This document shows positions 35,801-48,414 of a DNA stretch of 64,000 nucleotides, piece after piece. Under the pieces are notes generated by a model, which ran no database searches, was not told the origin of the DNA, and saw nothing but the letters and a program-made list of their open reading frames with translations. The DNA lies in NCBI RefSeq assembly GCF_030445035.2, contig NC_080683.1, forward strand, positions 115,863,225-115,927,224, given 5' to 3'. Made by a program: the position numbers and the translations under genes. Source of the stretch: Dasypus novemcinctus. Taxonomy: Eukaryota; Chordata; Mammalia; Cingulata; Dasypodidae. Numbering within the stretch: the first letter of the stretch is position 1; each line of letters opens with the position of its first letter.

Positions 35801-38800
35801 ATTTGGGCTATATACTGCCCTTTTTCAATTCAGGTATTGCAACGGACATTAGTTTAACTGGGTCACAATTCACCTCCTTCTTGTTCCATTGCTTTTTCAA
35901 ATACTATATAATTTAGGAAGATGGAAAGAGGCATCTAGGAATGAAGAAAAATCATACATCAGTAAGATGCTAAGCAATGTGGACATCCTTGCTAGTATTC
36001 AACAATAAGAAGTATTTACTTTGGGAGCTCTATAATATTCATAAGCGTCCATAAAACTGTATTTATCTCCAAATGATACCAACTACTCATCTATTTGCTC
36101 CCAAGGTAACAAAGAAAAAAGCTAATCATGAGCAAAAAGCTTCCCATTCAAACAGGTATCACCAAGCCCACAAGCAATGCAATACAAGGGAAAGTACTTT
36201 GTAAACTGCAAACTATTATAGACGTTAATTAAATATTAACAAATGAACGTTAATTTTTCATTCAGATAGAAAGATGAAGGATAAAAAGGAGTTGGTTAAT
36301 TCTCCTGTCCATCCTCCCAACAGTTAACACTCCCCCCTCTCCTTCCAGATCAAAATCTGGTCAGAATAATGAGGAGAGGTACAAGACACTCACTGTCAGA
36401 GCAAAGGGACAGAAGAAATTTTTGGAAAAACAAAAGTAACCAACATTTGACCCAAGGTATTTAAAGTAATAGCCAAAACATGTGTTCACTTCTCAGGATC
36501 TTTGTAAGCTTGATTCCATACCAAATAGGTTAATAAAATGCCTTATTAAATAACATACACTATTACTGTTAATAACGGATTTTAGTAATAAAAATGCCAA
36601 GTGTTTTACATAATAGCCCATATTCAACAACTACGTAACAGATTATTTCTGTTCTCATTCTTCTGATTAGAAAGCCACGGTTCAAGAAGCCTATTATCTT
36701 CCAAATATCATTTAGACAGTACTTGGTGACAGCGGCAACCGGAAGCCAGCAATACTTCCAGGTCCTCTAGTTTTTTTAAATACGACAGACAGTTGCTCTC
36801 TTTCTACCTTTCCCCCACATTTCTACATTTATAGTCTCTTTATTTCCTATTCTAAATGACTAACTAGTCCACCTAGAAAACATCTACTTAAAAGAGTGTT
36901 ATCAGAGTCCCCCTTAAACCCCTGAATTCCATTCTCTCCAATCATTCCCTCCCCTAATCCTTCAAGCTTAAGGGCCTTCTTGCCCCACCCCCAAAGCCAC
37001 ATGTATTCCAGTAGTGACAAATAGCTTCTGTTCCGATGTTCATTTATAAATCAGTTCTTAGAACTCAGAATGCTTTCTTCTCAGTCCAGACCTAACATGC
37101 CCAGTATCGTCAGGATTACTATATGTTCTCTGTGAAAAATATAGATATACTAGGCACACATAAATCAAGTAACATTTTCTCAGGCTCATTCTATGTCATC
37201 TCAAAACTTTTTAGAAACCCCAGTATAATTATATCTTTGCTATTACCATGCCACTTTCTTGTATCTATCCACTGAATCTTTAACCTTTTCTTAATACTCA
37301 TTTCTTCCTTTCACTAACATTTTCTAAAAGTACTCTTAGTTTATCTTAGTAGAGTGTTTGAGCTCTTCTAAGAAGTAATTCTAATTGTACACTGCCACAT
37401 ATATATGCACTGAATTTACAAGTCAAAAATAGAAGATGTAACACTTCAACTTGACAAATTTTATTTATCACATCATTAAGCTGAACTTAAAAAAGTGGAA
37501 AAAAAAGTCCTTTCAAAAACATACCTTTTGGTTCTCTTCTTTAAAAACTCTCTCTTCTCCTGCTAAACGGGTGTGCTTCCTCAGGGTACTGGGAGAGATG
37601 TCAATTCTCCTAAATGTAAAATAAAATATACCTGTGATCACAGTAACTTCGTGGTTCCAAAAAATTCATAGTACTGCCAATTTTGTACCTATACTAAGCA
37701 AGTATTTCTCTCCCAATAGACTAATAATGTAGCACAGACTACTAACCTAATTCCTAACAGACAATTAGGAAAACAAAAGTATATACATTAAGAACGAATT
37801 AAAACGCTTCAACCAGATGATTTGCATGCATAAACAAAGCCTGACCTTTTAAAATATGTAACTTTTCATCTAAAATAGAATATGTTTTGATGAAATTGAA
37901 CACTATGATTTTTAAGTACCAATCATCATGCAATCATAATACACCCACAATCTCAATGAGCACAAATGCACAGAACTATCCACGCCTCAGTAGACTTCAA
38001 ACATTTTATATTCAGTGGATCTTTGTTCTTTTTCCTGTTCCTTCCCTTGCCTCTTTAAGCCATTACCAGTTGTAATTTCCCAGGGTTTCACCACCAAAAC
38101 CACCTCTCACTGTGTCCAATATTTTCACCTGCTGTGTGTGAGGTCAGAAATAGCTACAATTGGGGAACGGACTTTGGCCCAGTGGTTAGGGCGTCCGTCT
38201 ACCACATGGGAGGTCCGGGGTTCAAACCCCGGGCCTCCTTGACCGTGTAGAGCTGGCCATGCGCAGCGCTGATGCGCGCAAGGAGTGCCACGCCACGCAG
38301 GGTTGTCCCCCACGTAGGGGAGCCCCACGCGCAAGGAGTGCGCCCGTGAGGAAAGCCGCCCAGCGTGAAAAGAAAGAGCAGCCTGCCCAGGAATGGCGCC
38401 GCCCACACTTCCCGTGCCGCTGATGACAACAGAAGCGGACAAAGAAACAAGACGCAGCAAATAGACACCAAGAACAGACAACCAGGGGAGGGGGGGGGGA
38501 ATTAAATAAATAAATAAATCTTTAAAAAAAAAAAAAGAAATAGCTACAATTTACAAAGCACCCATTATGTACCAAGCTTTGGGTTAGATGCTTTATAAAC
38601 AACATTACGAATCATCAAAACCACCATGCAAAGTGGGCATTAGCCTGATTTTGCAGATTTAAAAAAACTGATGTGCAGAGATTAAATAACTTGCTCTTCA
38701 CACCACAATGAAGTGGCAGAGCCAACATATGAACACAATTATCCAATTTCAAAATTCATGCTCTTTTCATAAAAAAACAGTACCTCCTGTTTTTAAGCAT

Positions 38801-41800
38801 TATCGTATAAATAAACTTTCTGGAAGAAAATTCAAGGGTTCCTTTACCCCAAAATGAACAGATAACTATTTTAATTGTACACTGTAGAGTGGTGAGTTCA
38901 GTTCTAACAAACATTTTAAATGAAGTTAACTGAAAATTAAGAAACAGCGTGTTACAAATCTGCGAACTGGGTATGTATTATTCAAGGTCTAAACCAGGAA
39001 CAGAAACCAAGTTCCAGTGCATCATGATTTGGCAGCATCCTCCCAGTACAACACTGACCTGCCGAGGCAGCAAAGGCGCACATTACCTGTGGATCTCAGG
39101 GCTCTTTTGCCGGGCACTGTGCTCCTCGGTGGCTTTCTGATACGAAGTGAACCTCTCGTTTAGGGTCATTCCAGCCGATTTGAAGTATTGCTCTGTTGAT
39201 TTAGGAGAAATACTGCCCAATTAGCTATCTCTATTTTAAAATGGATTTTCACTTGTGATAGAAGGGCATGTAGCAGGTAAAAAGAAAACAAAAATACTCA
39301 AGAAACCTAGCAGAAGAGAATCAAGTGTTATGAAGAACCCTTACCCATTCCCTTTTAACTTCTTGTACCTCATCAGGTAGTACTAACAGAACACAACAAA
39401 GTTCCTTACAAGTTCCTGTGATACTATATATAATCCAAGTACAACAAATAGATTCAATCAAGAGTCTCTAATCCCATTTCACTAATGCACTACACCTCCT
39501 CAAACAGAAAAAAAAACAGAATATGTGGATGTCCTTAAACCTTGTTTAATGAGGGTACTTCATCATTTGCAGAAAACAAAAAAATACTGAATTATGAAGC
39601 TGCTTTGAGTAAACACAATTATTTCATCAAGAATTATGGTGACAATCAACAGATAATGGATTTAAGAAAAAATTGAATACTGCCATTTCAATTGGGAAAA
39701 TATTATATTAAAATCAAGTAACATTAATTACAAAACATCTGGCATCTTGGCAAACCTGACAGCACATTTTATATTGTCGTCTTGCCTTTCTTTAAACAAT
39801 TTAAAAATTAGTAATTTTACTACTGATTAGTTTTTAAACCAGTTTAAGAGATACGCTGTAAATGTAAAGAAAGACGTGTAAAGTCATGAGCTATGAAATG
39901 TTACATCATGAAGGAAGCTATCTGCTTAACAGGTCAACATACATCTGTGTCAACTTACCGCCCAATATCCAGCACATGTCTCATAACCAATCATTAAAAC
40001 TTGAAACGGCCACTACAAGGGTAGTGCCTCAATCATAATTCCATGAAACCCAGGAATTTGAGCTAGCAACTCAGTTTTTATGCCATTTTTGCCAGGAAGA
40101 CAGAAGATTCAACTTTGCCTGTATCTTTCAACAGCTATTTTACTTTGAAACATGGATTTTGCCATTTCAAAACATATTCCAGGACCTAGTTACAATGAAA
40201 AAGAAAACATCACTGGGCATTTTCAGCTCTATATAAAGTAAGAGCTGTTCAGATCGGTTGCACAATACCAATAATGAAACATAACTACAGTTCTTTTTAA
40301 AAAAAGGAAAAAAGAAAAGGAAAAAGGAAAAATTTCATCAAAACCTGATCTCAAAATTCAGCAATAAATTGTAAAATATGGAGACAGGTCAAAAAAAGGT
40401 GAAAAAAGAAAAAATGTTAATGTTTCATGTTTTATGTACCACAGTAATAGGATGGTCATAAACTGGTTCTCATATCTAGTTATTAGCCAAATAGCAAAAC
40501 TCTCTTACATTACCATGTTTAAATAATTACAAAGAGAAATTCATTAACTGCACACTGTCTTGGAAATATCAAGTGCATAAAAAATTGCTAGTGACAAGGT
40601 TCAGCTATCATAAATAAGTTATTCACATGTTAAGACAAACTTGAAAAAAAAAATCGTTCTTAAAACCAACAGCCACGGAGGTTCCAGGCAAAGAACCTAT
40701 TTCACAGTAAACTGCCTTTCAAACACAAAAGCAAAGTAACAAAAAACAAAACTTGAACTAATTGCCCAAAAAGTCATACCCTAAAACCTTTGAAAATAAT
40801 TTGTAACTTTAAAACTAGAATTATATATTCATGACAATAGAAAATCATTACTTTAATTGAAATGACTATCCTTATCTTTAAGGATCTAAGAATTTCATCA
40901 TTAGTAAACATAATTAAGTAAACTAATTACTCACTATCACCTAATCACTAATTATATGTCTTGCAATTTTTCCTCTTTTTATAGTCCTGGTAAATTTATA
41001 CAGATATAAGTATGAAAATCCTGGTTCTTCTATCTTCATTTTAAAAAGCTAAGTATTATAATAAATTAAGTAGCACAGAAATAAAATGGAAGATTAATTC
41101 TGTTTTCCACTGGCTTCGGGTTTCTTTAAAAGTTGAAAAATTCTTGAAAATAAGAGTAATAATACTGCCTCGCTTTGTTATTAATCTATGCAAAAAGTAC
41201 ATTATCACAGGTCATAAGCATGCAGTAAAGGTAATCTACAATATTCTGTACTTCAGATGCAGAATAGGTTGGATATAGCTGACAAGAACACTACAAAAAT
41301 ATCTTCAGCACTGAACTAATCTACATCACATTTAATCACGGTACAAATTTTTAGAGTATGTTCTAACATTTCAATCACTTTTTATTAAATACCTTCAGGA
41401 GTCTCAATGCTAAGAAAGGCTGATTTCTCTGTCATGAAACTATTTTTCTAAAATTTTAATGGTATTAATGTATACATAATAGTCCTGGGACACATGAATT
41501 ATGAAGCACAGCTATTAGTTTTTATCAAGCCAGTATTTTTTTTATTTGCAGGAGAAATTTAATGGACAATACTATACACACTAAACATACCTTTAACATG
41601 ATGAACCAAGGACACAATGTGTTGAATAAATGACTCTGAAGTGCTTTTGCTGGCCTGTGGCAACTTAATGTGGTCAAAGATGGATCGGAATTCTTGCTCC
41701 TTCTTGACAGAATGGACTAGTGTACTAGCTAGTAGCCTGTCTTTAGTCAAGGAAGCAGGTCTGGAAGACATTGATAAAAACAAACAAAATATACCAAAGG

Positions 41801-44800
41801 TTTGAATACCAAAATGGTTTAAGTATGTTCAGAAAAGAAGATAATTTACTAACTACCCACTAAATTATCTACCAAGCAACAAGGCAGAATTACCTGTTGG
41901 AATCATCAAGAGGAACAGGTGCCATTTTGAGTTTGACTTCAGGACGATGAGAATCACTGGCTATCATTTTGATCCTAAGTGGGCTCTCCTCTCTGAAGGT
42001 AGACTTTTCTCGTGCCTCCAGATTCTTGTGTAGAGGGGGACTGTAATCAAAGAGGTCTTTGAGCTTTTCAGACTTTACCTGCTCAGGTGACTGAGTTTCT
42101 TTCTTTACTGTTATTCTCTCAGAACTTTTGTCGTCTTCCTTGTGCTTATCTTTTGTAGTGCTAGGCCTTTCTACTACGTATCCAGTCTCTTTAAGTTTAT
42201 AATTTTTTTCTTCTCTAAATCCATCACTTTCTCTATTGCCTTTCAATGAAACTTTAGACTTGTACTTGGGTCCTTCCTCCTCAGCATTCCGGTGAGATGT
42301 AGTAGCAAAATTTTTACCCTGATCTGCAAGCACTGACTTCCTGAACTGTCTATAATCCTCTGTCTCCTCTGTGTCATCCCCTTCTGAATCAAACTTTTGT
42401 TTTCCAGACTCTTTATCACTGAAGTAATCTAGAACTTCCTGATCTTCCCATTCACCCTCTGTCCTCCCTTTTTCTGATCCTTTCTCCTTTGGGGCCTCTT
42501 TATCCCTGGTATTACCCCTATCAAGCAGGAATACTCTAGACTCTTCATCTGTGAACCTGTGAATAAGCAAAGAAGAGGACGGTAACTCTGGATTGCATTC
42601 ATTGTAGATCACTTGTATACTTAAATGTGTAGCTCAATACCACAGGGCCAGCAATAAAAGAAAAACTCCTACTGAAAAGAGCTTTCTAAGACTCTACTTT
42701 TAAAATCATTAAAAGCACACATGTAGCACATTTATGTACTGACATTAAAAATAAATTTACCTATGAAAGCTTCCTGAAATTTATAAAGAAAAACTATCCT
42801 CAAAAACCTTTCCTAATCAAGATGAAAAACAAAGAATTTTTTTTTAAATAAGTGAAAAAAAAACCTTTCCTATTTAGTCACAGTCCAAAAGTCTGCACCA
42901 ACAAATCCAAATTTTTACGAAGTCCTACAAGTCAAAGCACAGCCTAGTTTCATTTTTGAGGCTAAAACCACTAACAGGAAATATACATATCTATCAGAAT
43001 TTTTCTTATAATTATACTCAAAATTTCAGACTATTCCACTTATATATTAATATATACATACAAAAGATGACAAAAGTAGACTTCAGTGCAGGTAATAATA
43101 TTAGGTATTTAATACTCTGTCTCACACAACAGTTTAGGACTTACACTTCACTCTGGAAAATGATAATTTCTGGCAATATTAAGTAAAAGCTAAATACTGG
43201 TTCATAACACAATTAATTTCAGGTTGTTCAATATTATACCATAAATAACATGCTTTCTCTACACTCCCTTATATTAGGAATCAATTCTCATTAAGCAGCA
43301 ATGCTTGAAATCAGAATTCAAATGAAGTATGTTTAAAATGCCATGATGAAAGTCACATGAGAAATACCCATTATCTTTTCAATCAGGCAGAATTTACAAA
43401 TTGACAGCTAGATGGTTTGTAACTCCACATAAATAAGATCGTGTAATATATAGCTGTCATTATTTAGGTAATTCACATCTAGTGGTGAAGAGAGAATAAG
43501 ATTTTAATGCTCAGCACAAAATCTCAAAGAGTATTTATAGTTTTTAACACATTAACCATTGGTTGTGCTAAACTGTATGTCTCAATTTCTCATTTATGCT
43601 TTTAATTCTAGACTAAAAACAGTTAAAATTAAAAGGAGGAATATGAATTTTAAAACACTTACTTCCAAAGTCTGCCAGATGTAAATAAAAAACAAATTGG
43701 AATTATCTTATTAAAAAGGAAATCATGAGTAAAAACCACTACTAAAATATATCACACAATACAATTTAAAGTTTTATAAATCCAAAGAGAATTTAAAGAT
43801 TCTAAATTCTAAAGTTGATGTTTTAATCTAAATTCTCTACTTCAGTTCTTACCTTTTTAAAAACTTTCCAGTCTTTGCAGTTTCCTGATCTCCACCATCA
43901 GGATAAAATGAGGAACGCCCCCTAGTCTCATCTCTTGGAGCATTCTGTGGGGTGATTGTCTTTGCAGGACTTCTTCGCGATGGGATGTGATGAATTGGAC
44001 TATTCTGAGAAGGACTATATCGACTAGACCCATTTCCTACAGAACCAGACCCAGACCTCTCGGGACTATGTTGAATGGAATGTGAATGCTGGGAGGGGGT
44101 GTTTTTTGCAGAGTGGACTGTACTAAGCATGGGGGCATCAGAACAAGATGAGCTCTGACTAGGTGGTGTAGCAATAGGTGAAGGACTATGGGGTGACCGG
44201 GGACTATTATCATAAGCTGAAAGGCCAGGCCAAATATCGCCAGATGTGGCCGACTTATTAAACTCATCAATAGATTCAGATGGGTCATGTTCAAATGTAT
44301 CTTTTGGTTCCTCCTGTGATTTATTTTTCAAAGGACTCTCTTCTTGGGGTTCCCCTTCAGCTTTTTTGGTCTGTTTTTCCTGAGACCCACGTCTTTTAGA
44401 GACAGGTGATTTGCTATATGGGGACGACGAACGAGAAGAGGAGGATCTTGGAGACCTAGAAGATCTATATGAGCGCCGAGATCTGCTTCGGGATCTCTGA
44501 GAAGAAACAGATCTTCTTTTTGGACTCCTGGAGCGTGAACGACCTCGTCTAGGACTCCTAGAGTGTCTTCTATTCCAGACAGGTCTATAACCACCTCGAT
44601 GATATCTACCTCCTCCTCCTTGATAATACCCTCTGCCCCTTCCTCTGTACCCATAAGGGCGTCTCATTCCTCTATTATTTCTGTAATCTCGACGATAATC
44701 TCTAGAATAAATACGATCTCTACTACGAGATCTTGAATATGTCCTGGAACGAGACCTAGAACTAAAAATGAAATAAATATCAATGCAAGAAAAATAAGCT

Positions 44801-45800
44801 ATTCAATTTTACTATACTAAACACTCCTGGCTGAATAAAATGTATAAACAAACTGTCAAAGCTAAAAACATACATTTAAAAACCCCTCACTTAAATGAAA
44901 GGCAAGATTATAGTTTCCAATTAAAAAAACTTAATTTCTAAGGTAAACATAAAGAATATAAATTAAAGACCTTCGAAATGAAGGCAGAGAGAACAGGAAA
45001 ATAAATGAACATATCCAATAAAAGGATACATTTATAAATTATAGTACATCTTTATGCAGGCACTTAAAGTGATAGTGTAAAAGAGCATTTAACGGCATGA
45101 AGGAATATTCATCATGTTTTATCAAATGGGGAAACAAGATTACAAAACACTATGTACAGGAAAATACCATTAAGTTAAATACACATATAATGTGAAGTAG
45201 GCCTAGAAAAGGAATACAGAAAAAGCATAAACCACTGTTAATTTTTAATGGAATCATGTCATTTTATTTTCTATGCTATGTATATAACTACTTCAAGTAA
45301 AACAACTCAAATTAATCATTTTTACACATACACCAAAAAAAGAATAAAATTTTTGAGCCCCCAAGTCAGAAATCAAGAATGAAACACTATGAAACAAAAT
45401 GCAGGTACTATTTACTGCCCAAAAATTCTTAGGTCATCCAATTCATCCTTAATAATAATGTATATAATAATGTGATAGCTGGAATTAGACTAAATGGATT
45501 CAAATCTAAGCTCTGCCATTTACTAGCTTGCTACCTGGACAATTCTCAATTTCTTCAATTCTAGAATAAGGAGAAGAAATGATCCATTCATAGGGTTCTT
45601 TGAGAATAAAATAATAATACATTAATGGTTTGAACACTGTGTCTATATATATAATAGGCACTCAATTTTAAAAGAATTAAAAGGACATTAAGTCACCTGT
45701 ATCTCTTCTTTCTTGAGTGTGATCTTGATCTTGATCGAGAACTAGACTGTGATCTCGACTTTGATCTTGAAGAATGTGATCTAGAATTGGAGCGACCCAT
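26891..45800 (-). CDS. BCLAF1: BCLAF1, Bcl-2-associated transcription factor 1 (complete, spliced)
   Basis: BCLAF1 (Btf) is a nuclear RS-rich protein of the THRAP3/BCLAF1 family that acts in mRNA processing and splicing-linked DNA-damage response and in transcriptional control. Coding exons: 45800-45697, 44761-43853, 42556-41894, 41760-41591, 39192-39087, 37609-37525, 35120-34945, 33839-33659, 32640-32494, 27263-27051 and 26896-26891. They sum to 2760 nt, 919 residues plus stop, one less than the human protein as I recall it. Every junction is GT-AG and in frame. The N-terminus [17 protein letters not shown] opens an Arg/Ser domain (about 1-150), then an RG-rich patch ([14 protein letters not shown]), Ser/Pro-rich and acidic/Lys-rich regions, and C-terminal RGRGRARG and [15 protein letters not shown] motifs. 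No frame damage is seen. Confidence 0.97.
27051..27263 (-). CDS. BCLAF1: BCLAF1 exon, [15 protein letters not shown] segment
   Basis: 213 nt, 71 codons, residues 848-918. [18 protein letters not shown] opens it and [11 protein letters not shown] closes it before GTAGAA. If the following intron is retained, the frame continues nine codons (VETFNLLVT) to a stop. Confidence 0.96.
28600..28835 (+). repeat. MIR element
   Basis: The MIR core order is visible: 'tctagagtcagaggcatgag', a decayed middle, 'gagaatttagttcctcattttta', and 'actcaataaatgctggtagt' at the end. Confidence 0.65.
28860..28985 (+). repeat. MIR-family fragment
   Basis: Pattern 'gaatgctttacatgcactta', 'atttaatcctacgaaattccc', 'gtaacttgcccaagaccacaaag'. 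Confidence 0.55.
29684..29925 (+). repeat. MIR element
   Basis: From 'gtggtcctggaagcctaaca' through 'gtacctcagttttccattgt' to 'gtttaataaatgttaattatt', the full MIR order on the plus strand. Confidence 0.65.
30720..31400 (+). repeat. L2 fragment in BCLAF1 intron
   Basis: CT-rich L2 3'-region pattern: 'ttcaaattcagcctgtccaaaacagaact', 'ccttccacaagccagtccctccc', and at the end 'gtctgtaagccaagaactgtaatcatgtc...gtacctcacataaatagtagtctctcaata'. Antisense to BCLAF1. Confidence 0.65.
32494..32640 (-). CDS. BCLAF1: BCLAF1 cassette-like exon (residues 799-847)
   Basis: 147 nt, exactly 49 codons, entered and left in phase 0. It encodes [20 protein letters not shown] through PKSKKYFL. Skipping keeps the frame, and I recall a human isoform lacking the equivalent 49 residues. 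The donor is TTG|GTGGGT, weaker than its neighbours, consistent with alternative use. Confidence 0.95.
33220..33245. repeat. (TA)n(CA)n microsatellite
   Basis: GATATATATATATACACACACACATAT-type run in a BCLAF1 intron. Confidence 0.85.
33659..33839 (-). CDS. BCLAF1: BCLAF1 exon ([20 protein letters not shown]...)
   Basis: 181 nt, residues 738-798. It has a Ser-rich stretch followed by [18 protein letters not shown] and [12 protein letters not shown]. The donor is TTT|GTAAGT. Confidence 0.96.
34945..35120 (-). CDS. BCLAF1: BCLAF1 exon ([20 protein letters not shown]...)
   Basis: 176 nt, residues 680-738 (split). Lys/Asp-rich, including [14 protein letters not shown]. The acceptor is TTTATAG|GGAG and the donor is GACAG|GTAATT. 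Confidence 0.96.
37525..37609 (-). CDS. BCLAF1: BCLAF1 exon ([20 protein letters not shown]...)
   Basis: 85 nt, residues 651-679. The acceptor is ACATTTAG|GAGAATT and the donor is CAAAAG|GTATG. Confidence 0.96.
38162..38535 (+). repeat. Full-length, young DAS SINE in BCLAF1 intron
   Basis: The A-box region (TGGCCCAGTGGTTAGG) and B-box region (GGTTCAAACCC) are well preserved. There is a full body, then a G run, an (AAAT)n and a poly-A tail. It is flanked by a perfect 16-bp duplication AGAAATAGCTACAATT (38146-38161 and 38536-38551), the hallmark of L1-mediated insertion. Antisense to BCLAF1. Confidence 0.95.
38552..38745 (+). repeat. MIR-family fragment, target of the SINE
   Basis: 'acccattatgtaccaagctttggg', 'gatgctttataaacaa', 'aataacttgctcttcacacc', 'gtggcagagccaacatatgaa'. 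The young SINE inserted at its left end. Confidence 0.6.
39087..39192 (-). CDS. BCLAF1: BCLAF1 exon ([18 protein letters not shown]...)
   Basis: 106 nt, residues 616-651 (split both ends). Encodes [20 protein letters not shown] and KSPEIH. Of two adjacent AGs at the acceptor (CAACAG|AG), the first is required by phase. Confidence 0.95.
41591..41760 (-). CDS. BCLAF1: BCLAF1 exon ([18 protein letters not shown]...)
   Basis: 170 nt, residues 559-616. Encodes [31 protein letters not shown] and [15 protein letters not shown]. This is the family's conserved block shared with THRAP3. The donor is AAAG|GTATG. Confidence 0.96.
41894..42556 (-). CDS. BCLAF1: BCLAF1 exon ([18 protein letters not shown]...)
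   Basis: 663 nt, residues 338-559 (split). Acidic and Lys-rich, with [36 protein letters not shown] and [18 protein letters not shown]. One residue shorter than the human protein as I recall it (KFDSEG versus KFNDSEG), which accounts for 919 rather than 920 residues. Confidence 0.96.
43853..44761 (-). CDS. BCLAF1: BCLAF1 large exon with Arg/Ser and RG-rich domains
   Basis: 909 nt, residues 35-338 (split). It starts [17 protein letters not shown], then [16 protein letters not shown], dense RS/SP repeats ([20 protein letters not shown]), and a Ser/Pro-rich phosphorylation-prone region ending AKTGKFLK. The donor is AAAAG|GTAAGA. Confidence 0.97.
45478..45667 (+). repeat. MIR element in BCLAF1 intron
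   Basis: 'atggattcaaatctaagctctgcc', 'atttactagcttgctacctgg', 'catagggttctttgagaataaa' and 'aataggcactcaattt', the ordered MIR pattern. Confidence 0.65.
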
Positions 45801-45810
45801 TTCTTTATTC
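45697..45810 (-). CDS. BCLAF1: BCLAF1 first coding exon
   Basis: 114-nt exon with 10 nt of 5' UTR (GAATAAAGAA), then ATG at 45800-45798 in a favourable context (purine at -3, G at +4). Encodes [18 protein letters not shown]...KKRY. The acceptor is GACCAG|GAAT and the donor is ACAG|GTGACT. Confidence 0.95.
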
Positions 45811-48033
45811 CTGGTCAAATGGAGGAGTAAAAAATGGTTAATCACAGTACAACCAAAGTAGTTTCATATGATTTAACAGACTTTCAGATAAAAACTGAAT
45901 TTTACAAAAGTTTCTTTCTCAAAGGATGTTACTCATCGTTATCATTCTTTTCAAACGGATTATTTAGAAGACAGCCAATTATCCCTGACTAAAACTGTAT
46001 TTTCACCTGCATAACAGGTATTTAAATTGAATGCACAAAAGGTTTCTTTCTATGGACTGCCCCACCTAAGTGCCTCAATCCAAAAAGGCAGCAGCTGCAG
46101 AAGCCAGAGAGAGCAACTGATAACAGACTGCAGTAATACCGTAGATGTTATTCCATGCCCAATACAAATGCCTACCTCTCCTGTAAAAAGATAAATAATA
46201 TCAGAGTATTAAATAAGGAACCCGAAACAAAGAAAACACAAGTGGCATAATGCTAAAGAAAAATAAACCTACCAGACTGCTATGATAAGTGCTTTATGGC
46301 CTTGAAATGGTACTAAAGTGACCATTCCATGGATACAATTCTGCCTGGAGTGTGCTAGATAATCTCCTGGGAGAATAAAAGTTAACTACTCTGAAGAGTT
46401 GGAGCCCAATGCTCTTATATAGGAACGTGGCTCTGCCCTTAGTAGAAGTGACTTGCAGAATAAAAACGGACTCATGTGACAGTGCCTGGTTCAGCCTGTA
46501 GCTGTCTGGTTAGAAGATGGAAGGGATAAAAGGTAAAGAAGTTGAAGAGATTACTGCAAGAGACATAAAAACTATAAGAAAAAGAAAACCTGGGCACCAG
46601 TATCTTAACTCTGTTAAGCACTCCCTTGTATCTAATGTCATCCGTAATTAGACCTTACTGGGTACAGAAATCAGTAAATTAGGACTAATTTATTTATAAG
46701 AACCACTTTTTACACAGTTAAAAAATATTCCAAATATATTCTCAGAACTTTTCAATGATTCACTAGACTATACAGTCTTAACCTTCCAAATTTATTTTTG
46801 CTACATGTTAACTATTTCCAAGTTTCCACTAACTTTACTACTCAAAATTAGTTTCCCTAAAAATCATCTTACTAAATTTCTAACAGCCTGCAAGTCTCAT
46901 GTATTTAAACCATTTCCCCTATTATCAAGTATTTTTGAAGGCACTTATTTTACACACCTAGACTTTGCTCAATATTATGAAATAGTACTTGCGAGGTACT
47001 AAGTTATAGGAAAAGTAATGAAAATGTCTACATACTTCCTCCTCAAAAACATAAATGAGCAATTCAAGAGGTTGCAGATGTTTTATTTCAAAAAAATATA
47101 TCCTCTAATAGACTGTTACCTTTGTTTTCTACTCCCCTTCTCAATCCCAAGCAAGAAATACATAAAGACAGAAGTAAAATATAGGTTCAAAGTTAAAAAA
47201 AAAAAAACTGTAGAATAAGAATTCCACAGAACATAGGAATTTAGCAGCAATACAGGGAGATGTGGTATCTTGCAGAACACAGACAAACTTGGCTTAGCAA
47301 ACTCCACAGTTTTATTTTGACAACACAATGAAATTGGTAAACATCACATTTCCAGTCTGTAAAACAGGAAATCTGGACCACAGGGAATTGTGATACTTTA
47401 AGTACTTCTTGATTTCAAAATACTGTCCCTCCCACACTCTTTATAAAACATACACATGTACTTTCCACTCACTATAATTCAATTTATTTCAAGAACGTGA
47501 TTTTTTCCAACTCTGAGATATACACTGTAAGAAATAAAAACCAGGGCAGCAAACGATTTTGGAGATCCAGAACAACGGCAAAACTCATTTTCACTGTTAA
47601 TTAACAAGTAAAAGTAACACTTGCAAGTGAAGAGTCAAGAGAGGCTAGGCTATACATATATCTGTATGGCTAAAATCTGTTATCTTAGGTCTTGATTTTT
47701 TTTTTTTTAATGGTAATTCTTGGTAAGCAATTTGGGAATTTTCTAGGTTTTTCTAGGCCACAGTAGCTTGGGCAGGAAGGAATAAAAAATAAAGATTTTA
47801 AGATTTGGGGGTAGGATAACAAACTTCCCTCTTAAAGATTGCATGCCACCCAATCAGGTACTTGACATTGCCAGAGAAGTTTCACAGGGTTTTAGGAACT
47901 ACAAACCATTCATCTGACTGAAAACTTGGTAAAGATAAGGACAGTGCCTCCTTATTTTAAAAAAACTTTACTTCAATTTCAAGAAATAAAATAACACACA
48001 AAGGCATCACTTTTTTAAAAAATCCTGTACAGG

Positions 48034-48133
48034 GCAGGAGATGTATCTGAAGTGGATGAGCCCCTGCTTCCCATGTACCAGGTCCCGGGTTTGATCCCTA
48101 GTATCTCCTAAAAAAAACAAAAATAAAAAAACC
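48034..48133 (+). repeat. Short tRNA-only SINE
   Basis: tRNA-like head (GCAGGAGATGTATCTGAAGT; GGGTTTGATCCC B-box region) then CTCC and an A-rich tail. Confidence 0.75.
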
Positions 48134-48414
48134 TGCACAGGCACATTTATCTTATTTAATCCTAAACACAAGCAGTTGTTTCTCCAGTATTCTCAAAGAT
48201 AAATGAGATTGGTTAAACGACATGACCAAAATCTCCTTGTTAATGAAAAAAAAAAATTCATTTCCCCAGAAACTGGATTTCTTTTTTATCAGCAGCAAGT
48301 ATATTGTAAGTCTTTTAATAGATGTATTCTTAAAAGCAGAAACAGGAGACACAAAACCAAGAAGCAAGAGAAATGAAGAGACTCCTACAACTAACTTTTA
48401 ATATCTGGCTTACT

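Noticed and set aside
42956-43186. 76-codon frame in a BCLAF1 intron
   Set aside because: AT-rich intronic frame without homology I can recognise or splice sites in phase with BCLAF1.
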